From Omphiscola glabra (lineage: Eukaryota > Mollusca > Gastropoda > Lymnaeidae), in the NCBI GenBank assembly GCA_964017045.1, contig OZ024809.1:28087618-28151617 (forward strand): a stretch of 64,000 nt of DNA. Reading direction: 5' to 3'. The notes under the pieces are model-generated. The model was not told the DNA's origin and made no database searches. It saw only the letters and a list, made by a program, of their open reading frames with translations. A program made the position numbers and the translations under genes. Of the stretch, positions 45,201 to 53,900 are shown one piece after another. Numbering within the stretch: position 1 is the stretch's first letter; every line of letters starts with the position of its first letter.

Positions 45201-45259
45201 GTGACAGCAACGCGGCCTACATGAAGGAGAAGTGTAAAAAAAGTTGCGGATTATGCTAA
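24185..45259 (+). CDS. secreted HExxH zinc metallopeptidase (lethal-factor/PPEP-like gluzincin fold) with two ShKT domains
   Basis: Complete seven-exon gene: 24185-24245, 30250-30489, 36627-36885, 39776-39962, 41011-41188, 43491-43601, 45099-45259. All phases match and give 398 residues. Residues 1-20 (MTLVTFTSVLALLSI...) are a signal peptide. The catalytic motif HELAH is at 201-205, and Glu251 in EEYLAEGIQSYF is the likely third zinc ligand, as in gluzincins. Upstream conserved stretches PEYRFL, WNERSRGLG and ENLLCYR match, from memory, a family of uncharacterised bacterial and fungal HExxH proteins resembling the M34/PPEP peptidase fold. Two ShKT modules (Cys311-345 and Cys364-398) are joined by a PTPPPP linker. 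Several N-x-S/T sites support secretion. The substrate is unknown; a role in defence or matrix processing is inference. A short upstream ATG ending in TGA overlaps the start. Confidence 0.87.
24449..24780 (+). repeat. 18-bp minisatellite, ~18 copies, with diverged extension to 25150
   Basis: Unit attacttcaataatcttg with g/t variation. It is open on both strands because 18 is a multiple of three. From 24780 to 25150 longer diverged units (tggattacttccataatctg) continue the same theme. Confidence 0.93.
25320..25740 (-). repeat. dispersed repeat family G, copy 3 (reverse)
   Basis: Reverse orientation: cgcttcccgtgaacctttcg, agctgaaacttggcacagag, acccccactccccacacc. It parallels 63500-63720. Confidence 0.55.
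25741..28930. other. intron 1 of the metallopeptidase gene, no exon supported
   Basis: Contains short low-complexity runs (G run at 27609-27626) and AT-rich sequence. One plus-strand frame of 102 codons (26449-26757) is unusual for this AT-rich region, but it has no recognisable motif. Confidence 0.5.
28939..29229 (+). pseudogene. SAP-like motif exon fragment, probably transposon-derived
   Basis: The plus frame includes WRVEEIKKYLRELHQPVSGN followed by KAEPVDRARGCVALR, which fits the SAP DNA-binding motif (helix, L-R, PVSGNKAELV). A gtatgt donor follows at 29230. The preceding 20 bases acaaagatggctgctcacat are duplicated in tandem. Similar SAP-headed proteins with SWIM-type fingers are common in mollusc mobile elements (recollection). 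No partner exon is found, so it is likely a remnant or an unrelated nested first exon. Confidence 0.5.
29866..30130 (+). repeat. 29-bp minisatellite, ~9 copies
   Basis: Unit aataatttgcattcaacttt + ataaaaact (later aacg). It ends 120 bases before exon 2 of the metallopeptidase gene. Confidence 0.93.
30250..30489 (+). CDS. metallopeptidase gene, exon 2
   Basis: Acceptor ttttttcag, donor gtagat, phase 1 in and out. It encodes VTSSQEPATSLADRSHELLA, then SCHLIRTVPVSLRWGW and ETYGIPVV, the N-terminal region preceding the catalytic fold. Confidence 0.83.
31256..31417. mobile_element. GGCGTAGC / GCTACGCC hAT-like MITE
   Basis: Termini cagtggcgtagcgagg and cttgctacgccactg. The inner arms are also inverted (catgccccgggcgc against gtgccccgggcgcc). 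Flanking C-runs make the target duplication uninterpretable. Confidence 0.65.
31565..31660 (+). repeat. 'tatatagcgc' repeat fragment
   Basis: tcttatatagcgcagtaccc, then agctgggctcacagcgctgt, matching the block at 10170-10220 and typical of a widespread invertebrate short repeat. Confidence 0.4.
31880..36215 (+). mobile_element. composite element carrying a ~170-bp satellite
   Basis: The left boundary is actagcgagtacccggcatg + cgttgcaatgcc. The right boundary is a cagacatacatacatacaga run followed by ttaatttttatatatataag. Inside, a ~170-bp unit recurs: marker ggtgtaggagcgcatacgg at about 34085, 34260, 34610, 34780, 34950, 35120, 35291, 35459, 35629, 35802, 35971 and 36140. Three older units lie at 32160-32540, separated by about 1.4 kb of AT-rich DNA. 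The head, core tandem repeats, microsatellite and tail resemble mollusc 'pearl'/Helitron-related elements; that assignment is a hypothesis. Confidence 0.6.
34085..36165 (+). repeat. ~170-bp satellite, ~13 monomers
   Basis: Each monomer has three anchors: ggtgtaggagcgcatacgg, tatagctcatataagaaaa, and a cggccaaaacggaatatttt-like block. Bases near 35230-35460 and 35910-36140 are nearly identical at an offset of about 680 bases, so a four-monomer block was duplicated. Confidence 0.85.
36627..36885 (+). CDS. metallopeptidase gene, exon 3
   Basis: Acceptor cccag at 36622-36626, donor gtaaga, phase 1 in and phase 2 out. It encodes GSQNVSDGALSRACYVLRVL, then RVAVIGSGERVTAVPEYRFL, DHWNERSRGLGATESVPV and ENLLCYR, the conserved pre-catalytic block of the family. 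Confidence 0.86.
37359..37688. mobile_element. palindromic MITE, family P, copy 2
   Basis: Left end ggctgcaactattcgcacct ... ccagaagtgagaggttggga; right end tcccaacctctcacttctgg ... gtgtgaatagacac. The arms are inverted around a centre containing cggacccggagacgcagcg-like sequence. Confidence 0.75.
37823..38012 (+). mobile_element. non-autonomous hAT element, SPIN/URR1-like, copy 5
   Basis: Termini CAGCGGTTCTCAACC and GGTTGAGAACCACTG, with 8-bp duplication gtctaaaa / gtctaaac (7 of 8). The left part reads tgtgggtcgcgacccctttg. It is the best-preserved left end in the window. Confidence 0.85.
39047..39224. mobile_element. GGCGTAG / CTACGCC MITE
   Basis: Termini cagtggcgtaggaagg and ctgactacgccactg. 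No clear target duplication is seen, so one end may be rearranged. Confidence 0.55.
39325..39630 (+). repeat. 12-bp minisatellite, ~25 copies
   Basis: Unit aaggttacacat, with subtypes aagtttacacat and aaggctacacat interleaved. It is open on both strands and lies 150 bases upstream of the catalytic exon. Confidence 0.95.
39776..39962 (+). CDS. metallopeptidase gene, exon 4 (HExxH catalytic exon)
   Basis: Acceptor aaatag, donor gtgggt. The single leading G completes the Arg codon from exon 3. It encodes NGSDRYAKEDIFLHELAHGV, then IPGWQRDLERAYESV and WNNTYSRQSAEEYL. HELAH supplies two histidine ligands and the general-base Glu. Confidence 0.9.
40555..40945 (+). repeat. 19-bp minisatellite, ~20 copies
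   Basis: Unit ctttagttactccactatt, with an acatcac variant recurring at intervals. It is intronic and 65 bases upstream of the next exon. Confidence 0.94.
41011..41188 (+). CDS. metallopeptidase gene, exon 5 (third zinc ligand)
   Basis: Acceptor ttcacag, donor gtaggc, phase 0 in and phase 1 out. It encodes AEGIQSYFRVNAFSDPADGV, DYDPALYRLIELMFP and RCNSTR. The first Glu (Glu251) is the probable third zinc ligand. Confidence 0.87.
41790..42115 (+). repeat. ~18-20-bp minisatellite, ~17 copies
   Basis: Unit cactccaggtaggcacaa, with tccatgtaggtacaa and acaaaaactcc variants. The spurious frames on both strands (PTWSVVPTWS-like) are repeat artefacts. Confidence 0.93.
42310..42600. other. GC-rich island of unknown origin
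   Basis: About 290 bases, roughly 65-70 percent G+C by eye, in AT-rich intronic DNA. It contains gtcggggagggtctccgccg, cctgccgccgaggcggccgg and gtgggcgccggggagggc. Frames are open in several phases but show no domain. It could be an rDNA expansion-segment or spacer fragment, or part of a GC-rich SINE; I cannot decide. Confidence 0.5.
42783..43008 (+). repeat. 24-bp minisatellite, ~9 copies
   Basis: Unit cagtaatcaagatgacgaat + acgt, with acat variants toward the right. Confidence 0.94.
43303..43421 (+). mobile_element. 5'-truncated SPIN/URR1-like hAT element, copy 6
   Basis: Starts within the element (aaacacatatactctacaga), continues gaagtagcaacgaaaataat, and ends ggttgagaaccactg. There is no left terminus. 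It sits 70 bases upstream of the first ShKT exon. Confidence 0.7.
43491..43601 (+). CDS. metallopeptidase gene, exon 6 (ShKT domain 1)
   Basis: Acceptor tgaccag, donor gtgagt, phase 1 at both ends. It encodes ESCEDKSKYCRDWAKQGEC followed by EVNPSYMQVECRSSCQWCG. Six cysteines in the ShKT spacing C-x6-C-x8-C-x10-C-x3-C-x2-C. A one-domain-per-exon layout with equal phases allows exon shuffling. Confidence 0.93.
43605..44290 (+). repeat. degenerate GT-rich minisatellites
   Basis: First half: irregular tggtgtgtcatgtcatg units. Second half: about nine ~28-bp units with gaaggtcatcattggtgtgt. It begins just 4 bases after the ShKT exon, and its units echo the exon end (cagtggtgtggtgagtc), so the array may have grown from the exon/intron boundary. 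Confidence 0.8.
44905..44951 (+). mobile_element. right-end fragment of the GCTACGCC MITE
   Basis: gggggcactaaccctggctacgccactg, the terminus of the family seen at 16094-16288. Confidence 0.45.
45099..45259 (+). CDS. metallopeptidase gene, terminal exon (ShKT domain 2)
   Basis: Acceptor aactacag, phase 1. It encodes GKSLVADPTPPPPVTAG, then MCTDGNVYCTSWADLGEC and DSNAAYMKEKCKKSCGLC, followed by TAA. The same six-cysteine spacing as ShKT 1 is kept, and the protein ends on the last cysteine. Confidence 0.93.
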
Positions 45260-45891
45260 AGCGCGTGTAGCTTTAACGTTTTGTCAGCTTGCGTGCAGCT
45301 GCGGACAGTTACGTTAAATGGGTTAAAAAAAAAAAAAAACAACAAAGGGAAGGTAACAAGAAATTTTGTCTTTTTTTTTTTTTTTTAAAATTCAAACCAT
45401 TTAAGTTTTTTTTCTTCTTTTTTTTTTTTTAGAATTAAAACGAATTATTGACGGAAATTGAGAATTTTTCTGTCAATTTATGTATCTCGTTTTGCTTCTT
45501 ACATTCGATCACGTGATGACAATATTTAATCGACCAACGTCCAGAGCGAGGCAAAAAGTTTATTTGGCATTAAAAAAAAACAACAACAACGGAACAATAC
45601 AATATTGGAATCGTCGAGGTCAAGATGTTGGTTGACTACAAGTTGGTTGTGAAAGAACTGTTACATTTGTTAAGGAACACATCCACAGAAAAAAGACTAT
45701 GAAGAATGAAGACAACAATATGATGCCTGCAAAACTGATGAGGGCGTCATTGGGATCACTGCCCTCAGTCAATGTTTTAAGAACGTGTGACATTTCTTTT
45801 CTTACTGTTTCTTCTAAAATGCTCATTATATTTAATATTATTTATACAGTCTAATAATACAGTCCCAAATAATTTATGAACCAAGTTTCAG

Positions 45892-45897
45892 AATAAA
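45892..45897 (+). promoter_or_regulatory. putative polyadenylation signal of the metallopeptidase gene
   Basis: AATAAA in tttcagaataaaatatt, about 630 bases after the stop. Other hexamers exist nearby (45961), so the site is a guess. Confidence 0.4.
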
Positions 45898-46109
45898 ATA
45901 TTTCTGCCTGTGTTCTTTGAGGTTATTTGTATGATAAATATATATATATACTATTAATAGAAATAAAACCATATGTATTGGTTATGATTTATATAGGGTC
46001 CTTACTTTGTTCTTAAAAAAGTGAGTGTGTGTGTGTAAAAAAGGGGAGGGGGGATTTCCCATAAAGTTTAGTAAAAATAAATAGTTACCTAGCATAAAAA
46101 ATGAAACCC

Positions 46110-46450
46110 TAAATAAAAGTGTTGCAACAGTAGCTGATTCATTGAGGGGCAATTATTTTTCAAATAACTTACAAATCCCTCATTAAAAGTGTTGCAACAA
46201 TAGCTCATTCATTGTGAAGCAATTGTTTTTCAAATAACTTATAAATCACTCATTAAAAGTGTTGCAACAATAGCTCATTCATTGTGAAGCAATTGTTTTT
46301 CAAATAACTTATAAATCACTAATTAAAAGTGTTGCAGCAATAGCTCCTTCATTGTGAAGCAATTATTTTTCAATTAACTTAAAATCACTAATTAAAGTTA
46401 AAGTGTTGCAACAATAGCTCATTTATAATTTATTGTGAAGCAATTATTTT
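46110..46450 (+). repeat. ~70-bp minisatellite, ~5 copies
   Basis: Unit gttgcaacaatagctcattc, attgtgaagcaattgttttt, caaataacttataaatcact. It lies in the gap between the convergent metallopeptidase and NCBP2 genes. Confidence 0.9.
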
Positions 46451-46965
46451 TCAAAAAACGTTAAGCGTTTCATGGATTTACTAAAAAATAAATTCAGCCA
46501 TCACAACTGTGTTGATCATAAGTAGCTAAAAAAAATTAAAATCATGAAGGCCTGCTGACCTACTTCCATAAACTGGGAATAAGTTTAAGTCACAGTAAAT
46601 TAAACTGGGAATCTTTAGCATGCCAACAGTAACATGTAACATAGAAATGTTAACATAAATATCAAAGGAGGCGTGAGCTGATGGCAGTACTAAGTGATAG
46701 AATCTGGCCTGAAATGAGTCTAATTCCCCCTGGCTATTTGCTGTGGACGACCCCAATTCAGGACCTGCCACTCATGGTTTGGAAGGGGGGGGGGAGGGGA
46801 CGACATACAAAGGTAACAGTGTGCCACAGGGCCCGCAGGTAACTATGTTAATCTTATTATGTTTGAAGCATAAATTCATAAATCATACGCTGCAAATTTC
46901 TATTCTTGTGACATTTTGAAAAGCAGCCAGAAACAGCAGCAGCAGTAATAAGAACAAGGGCTTAA

Positions 46966-47310
46966 TCGGGTGCATTTGTTTTTTTTACACCTGGTCCGAG
47001 GTATTTTGAGAAAATAACTGGTGGGTCCAAGTGTTATAAAAAGAGTTAACCTCTCATTTCTATAAACAATAGGCCTACAGCCAGTCCTACCTGCCGGCCT
47101 TAAAACAATAGACCTACAGACAGCCCCACACCATATCTGCCGGCCTTTAAACAGTAGGCATACACCATTCCCGTGGTGAGCTATAGAAAGCTACCAATAA
47201 TAATATAATAGTCGCCTCCGAAAAAATTCAACCTTTTTACACTAGTTCAACCATCACGCACTGATGCTCTCTTCGTGACTGCTTTTGTTTTTCCACTCAG
47301 TACTATTAAT
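46966..47310 (+). repeat. second copy of the dispersed repeat at 2440-2790
   Basis: Shares ttttttttacacctggtccg, caataggcctacagccagtc, cctgccggcctt and tagtcgcctccg with the copy at 2.4 kb, in the same order. Confidence 0.6.
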
Positions 47311-47521
47311 ATAAAATATGTTGAGTGGGAAGGGGGGGGGGGGGCGCGGTTGTGAAACGGAAGCAGTTACACCAGAAGAGATAATCAGCGTATCAGTTTA
47401 GTTTCTGCAGTGTTACAAAAATATTGTTAAATTTCAATCCCCCATAAAATTATTTTAAAAAAGGTTTGCCCAGAGAGAGAAAACAAAAAAAAAAAGCAAC
47501 ACGAAACAAATTCCTTGATAG

Positions 47522-47527
47522 GTTTAT
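47522..47527 (-). terminator. NCBP2: putative polyadenylation signal of NCBP2
   Basis: Minus-strand AATAAA (tttatt on plus), about 330 bases after the NCBP2 stop codon. Confidence 0.4.
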
Positions 47528-47852
47528 TCATTGTAATTGTAAACCACAGCATAAGTTGAGATTTCAAGTTCAAGATGTGTTTTTAAAACAAAAGGAGATA
47601 ACTCACGTATTAGGTACAAAGCTTGATACAAAATACACCATTGGGGTTTAACTCCCCTCCCACGCTCATGGCATTAAAAACTCATTTGGTTCACTTTCAA
47701 ATTTATTTACAGACATGCATGCACACCACCCACTCATACAGCATAGCTCCTACTTATAATAGTCATACGGCATAGCTCCCGCTCATACACACACCAGGAT
47801 TCACATTCATCCACACAATAGAAAAAAACGAGATAAGACTGAAACAAATTGG

Positions 47853-47948
47853 TCATGACACATCTGATGTGCGTCTGATCTTAGTGGCCAGCATTTTCCC
47901 ATAACCTCCCCGGGCTTCGTCAAAGTCTGTGCGGTATTCATCTCGAAC
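47853..47948 (-). CDS. NCBP2: NCBP2 exon 4 (terminal)
   Basis: Acceptor ttttag on the minus strand, phase 0. It encodes [18 protein letters not shown], then [13 protein letters not shown] and TGA. Confidence 0.94.
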   Translation of the reverse strand, partial: VRDEYRTDFDEARGGYGKMLATKIRRTSDVS

Positions 47949-50900
47949 CTAAAATTTATTGAGGTCAAATGTCAAAATCATGTACACAAATTCCCCAAAA
48001 CCCTTTTCCCAAAATATGAACATAGCAATTACTTAAATTAATTTTTTTACTTTTTTGTTTTGTTTATTTCTTAAAATATATATTTTTTGTTGACCGAAGC
48101 AATCTTTCTGAATTTGTATAACCCCTTGATGGATATCAATATCAAACATTGGGTGTTTATGCTGATTTTCACCAGCAAAACATTTAATTCTGTTGTTAGA
48201 GCAGTATCTGACTGTATAATTTGCCCGCTTTTCTGTTGAGCAAGGTCAGCAAATGTTACAGTAAAGATTAGCGCATCAGTGCATGTTGGTCAGTCCCTTA
48301 CCTGGCCACCGGTTTTGCCCCTCCCGTACTGGCGTCCTTCCTTGAATCCAGCATCCCAGTCTGTACGGATAATTCTGTCATCCAGCCGTGTCCCATTTAT
48401 ATACCTCATGGCATTTTCTGCATCAGCTCTCGTGTAGTACCTGAGCACGTGGTCAAGGAAGAAACCTCCGCTACAATATTCTGATAAAAAAAATTATTGT
48501 AACCAAAATCGTAAAGACTTGATTTACAAATTTGAATCGGGCGACAAAAAGGATACTCCACAAAGCAGAACCCACAAGGGGTTTTCTGGACCTTGTCAAG
48601 CCCCATGACAATCCTCTTCACATCGCCAGCTCGGCTGAACAGCTCGTGGATCTGAGCTTCGCTTGTGTAGAATGACAGGTTTCCTATGTACAGCGTTGTA
48701 CTTAAGAGCAGCAATTTCTCTTGTTCCGTCCGATTGCCCTGCAAGGGTTGGCCGTAGAAAAAAAGAAAATAAATAAATTGAAAGACCACCGAGTTTTTAG
48801 TGGCACCCTCACGCAGTGTCTCTGTGAGTTGTAAGTCCACAATTTATATCAAAGTATCAAAGACTTTTTTTCAATCTCTCTATGCGGCCGTAGCATTTGA
48901 CCTTGCAGTTGACCTTTCTCAAATGCCGAGGCTTTCTGTGTTACAAACAAAAAACAATGCAGCGCAAGGCTGTTGTCGCTGCTCAAAAAATAGATTTAAT
49001 GGAAAACTCAGAGGGAGTAAAGACTCGACTATTGAGTACCTGATGTCAGAAGTACCTGATGTCAGGTATATAAAACTTAAAAGTAAAGAACCATTACAGT
49101 ATTACAGCTGCTTCAAAGTATTAAAATCCCTGATGGAGATTCTCATTCCTAATAGTTCCTTATGTAGAACAAGAAGGGGGGAGGTACTTTTAGCATCTCT
49201 CTGACCAGAGCCCGGCTCAAGGTACCGGCAACTCTGGCTGTTGCCCTGGGGGGGTGCCATGTGCTTAGGGGGGCATCAACGATCTTCCAAAATAGGAAAA
49301 AGGATTGCATGCGGTCACCGTGGAATAACAATGGAAAGTGCAAAAAAAAAAAAGATTCGCTGTTCTAAAGCTTAAAAAAAAGTCATCGGTAGTAGACTCA
49401 TTGTTCACACTATCCAAATTCAAGTCAAGAAAAACAATATCATTTTTCATACTATCCAAATTCAAGTCAAGAAAAACAATATCATTGTTCATACTATCCA
49501 AATTCAAGTCAAGAAAAACAATATCATTTTTCATACTATCCAAATTCAAGTCAAGAAAAACAATATCATTTTTCATACTATCCAAATTCAAGTCAAGAAA
49601 AACAATATCATTTTTCATACTATCCAAATTCAAGTCAAGAAAAACAATATCATTTTTCATACTATCCAAATTCAAGTCAAGAAAAACAATATCATTTTTC
49701 ATACTATCCAAATTCAAGTCAAGAAAAACAATATCATTTTTCATACTATCCAAATTCAAGTCAAGAAAAACAATATCATTTTTCATACTATCCAAATTCA
49801 AGTCAAGAAAAACAATATCATTTTTCATACTATCCAAATTCAAGTCAAGAAAAACAATATCATTTTTCATACTATCCAAATTCAAGTCAAGAAAAACAAT
49901 ATCATTTTTCATACTATCCAAATTCAAGTCAAGAAAAACAATATCATTTTTCATACTATCCAAATTCAAGTCAAGAAAAACAATATCATTTTTCATACTA
50001 TCCAAATTCAAGTCAAGAAAAACAATATCATTTTTCATACTATCCAAATTCAAGTCAAGAAAAACAATATCATTTTTCATACTATCCAAATTCAAGTCAA
50101 GAAAAACAATATCATTTTTCATACTATCCAAATTCAAGTCAAGAAAAACAATATCATTTTTCATACTATCCAAATTCAAGTCAAGAAAAACAATATCATT
50201 TTTCATACTATCCAAATTCAAGTCAAGAAAAACAATATCATTTTTCATACTATCCAAATTCAAGTCAAGAAAAACAATATCATTGTTCATACTATCCAAA
50301 TTCAAGTCAAGAAAAACAATATCATTGTTCATACTATCCAAATTCAAGTCAAGAAAAACAATATCATTTTTCATACTATCCAAATTCAAGTCAAGAAAAA
50401 CAATATCATTGTTCATACTATCCAAATTCAAGTCAAGAAAAACAATATCATTGTTCATACTATCCAAATTCAAGTCAAGAAAAACAATATCATTTTTCAT
50501 ACTATCCAAATTCAAGTCAAGAAAAACAATATCATTTTTCATACTATCCAAATTCAAGTCAAGAAAAACAATATCATTTTTCATACTATCCAAATTCAAG
50601 TCAAGAAAAACAATATCATTTTTCATACTATCCAAATTCAAGTCAAGAAAAACAATATCATTTTTCATACTATCCAAATTCAAGTCAAGAAAAACAATAT
50701 CATTTTTCATACTATCCAAATTCAAGTCAAGAAAAACAATATCATTTTTCATACTATCCAAATTCAAGTCAAGAAAAACAATATCATTTTTCATACTATC
50801 CAAATTCAAGTCAAGAAAAACAATATCATTTTTCATACTATCCAAATTCAAGTCAAGAAAAACAATATCATTTTTCATACTATCCAAATTCAAGTCAAGA

Positions 50901-53900
50901 AAAACAATATCATTTTTCATACTATCCAAATTCAAGTCAAGAAAAACAATATCATTTTTCATACTATCCAAATTCAAGTCAAGAAAAACAATATCATTTT
51001 TCATACTATCCAAATTCAAGTCAAGAAAAACAATATCATTTTTCATACTATCCAAATTCAAGTCAAGAAAAACAATATCATTTTTCATACTATCCAAATT
51101 CAAGTCAAGAAAAACAATATCATTTTTCATACTATCCAAATTCAAGTCAAGAAAAACAATATCATTTTTCATACTATCCAAATTCAAGTCAAGAAAAACA
51201 ATATCATTGTTCATACTATCCAAATTCAAGTCAAGAAAAACAATATCATTGTTCATACTATCCAAATTCAAGTCAAGAAAAACAATATCATTTTTCATAC
51301 TATCCAAATTCAAGTCAAGAAAAACAATATCATTGTTCATACTATCCAAATTCAAGTCAAGAAAAACAATATCATTGTTCATACTATCCAAATTCAAGTC
51401 AAGAAAAACAATATCATTTTTCATACTATCCAAATTCAAGTCAAGAAAAACAATATCATTTTTCATACTATCCAAATTCAAGTCAAGAAAAACAATATCA
51501 TTTTTCATACTATCCAAATTCAAGTCAAGAAAAACAATATCATTTTTCATACTATCCAAATTCAAGTCAAGAAAAACAATATCATTTTTCATACTATCCA
51601 AATTCAAGTCAAGAAAAACAATATCATTTTTCATACTATCCAAATTCAAGTCAAGAAAAACAATATCATTGTTCACACTATCCAAATTCAAGTCAAGAAA
51701 AACAATATCATTTTTCATACTATCCAAATTCAAGTCAAGAAAAACAATATCATTGTTCATACTATCCAAATTCAAGTCAAGAAAAACAATATCATTTTTC
51801 ATACTATCCAAATTCAAGTCAAGAAAAACAATATCATTTTTCATACTATCCAAATTCAAGTCAAGAAAAACAATATCATTTTTCATACTATCCAAATTCA
51901 AGTCAAGAAAAACAATATCATTTTTCATACTATCCAAATTCAAGTCAAGAAAAACAATATCATTTTTCATACTATCCAAATTCAAGTCAAGAAAAACAAT
52001 ATCATTTTTCATACTATCCAAATTCAAGTCAAGAAAAACAATATCATTTTTCATACTATCCAAATTCAAGTCAAGAAAAACAATATCATTTTTCATACTA
52101 TCCAAATTCAAGTCAAGAAAAACAATATCATTTTTCATACTATCCAAATTCAAGTCAAGAAAAACAATATCATTTTTCATACTATCCAAATTCAAGTCAA
52201 GAAAAACAATATCATTTTTCATACTATCCAAATTCAAGTCAAGAAAAACAATATCATTTTTCATACTATCCAAATTCAAGTCAAGAAAAACAATATCATT
52301 GTTCACACTATCCAAATTCAAGTCAAGAAAAACAATATCATTTTTCATACTATCCAAATTCAAGTCAAGAAAAACAATATCATTGTTCATACTATCCAAA
52401 TTCAAGTCAAGAAAAACAATATCATTTTTCATACTATCCAAATTCAAGTCAAGAAAAACAATATCATTTTTCATACTATCCAAATTCAAGTCAAGAAAAA
52501 CAATATCATTTTTCATACTATCCAAATTCAAGTCAAGAAAAACAATATCATTTTTCATACTATCCAAATTCAAGTCAAGAAAAACAATATCATTTTTCAT
52601 ACTATCCAAATTCAAGTCAAGAAAAACAATATCATTTTTCATACTATCCAAATTCAAGTCAAGAAAAACAATATCATTTTTCATACTATCCAAATTCAAG
52701 TCAAGAAAAACAATATCATTTTTCATACTATCCAAATTCAAGTCAAGAAAAACAATATCATTTTTCATACTATCCAAATTCAAGTCAAGAAAAACAATAT
52801 CATTGTTCACACTATCCAAATTCAAGTCAAGAAAAACAATATCATTGTTCATACTATCCAAATTCAAGTCAAGAAAAACAATATCATTGTTCATACTATC
52901 CAAATTCAAGTCAAGAAAAACAATATCATTGTTCATACTATCCAAATTCAAGTCAAGAAAAACAATATCATTGTTCATACTATCCAAATTCAAGTCAAGA
53001 AAAACAATATCATTGTTCATTGTTTGTTTAAAAAAAAAAAAAACACACCAAGCTAATAAACTCATTACCTAACCCATAGTTTTTTTCCCTATGGTTGCTG
53101 GTGCCAAAGTTATACTTGCCTGGGGCGCCAGCAACTGTAGGGCCGGTCCTGCCTCTGACCCGCTTTAAAATTACTTTTATAGGGTGATATATGGGGTTGA
53201 AAAGGGCTATGCTGCCTAAGGTATCCCATTCCAAACTTTTAAAAAGTGTACACATATACCCCTGCTTGACCAGTGAACTCTTCAATCCACTTACTGGGTA
53301 AATGGGACTTTGAAAACAATTAATTCAATCTAATCCACCTCTAAAGCTAAATCTCTGTTACACATTTAGGATGTCATTTAACTTTTCTTTTCACAACACT
53401 TTTTCCTCAGAAAATCCTGACATTAAACAAAGGTCAACTGCATAAGTATCGTCTGAAACAAAGAATTGGCAAGTTATGAGGGAAATACACAAATAAACAA
53501 TTTAATAATTTTATAGATTTTTTAATGAAATAAATACTGTAATACTGGCCCACCCTTAAGGTTGAAACAATGACTGACAGCAAAAAAATAAAACCAATAA
53601 AGATATCCACAATTTTTTAAATAAAATGTAAAGAAAACAAGATATGTCTACGTCACACACAAACATTATTTAAACTTAAATCAACTATGCAGTTTCCTCT
53701 CAGTAGTCTCAAGGAACAGATTTTTTCCCCCTCCAATTTACTATGTGGCTATTGGTACACTTGTACCAGAAGTGAGAGGTTGGGATTAAAAAACGATTTA
53801 AAATATTTTTGTTGGGTTTGTAAGACAAAATGAGGTATCAAATGAAAGATAATTGAATGTACTCTACGTAATATACTATGAGTTTAATGTGTCCCGGGTC

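Noticed and set aside
49265..53072. Two giant open frames (1,266 codons minus, 1,244 codons plus) as a repetitive protein gene
   Set aside because: They are produced by a 42-bp minisatellite whose length is a multiple of three and which lacks stops on both strands. It sits in a MITE inside an intron and shows no splice or conserved flanking domain.
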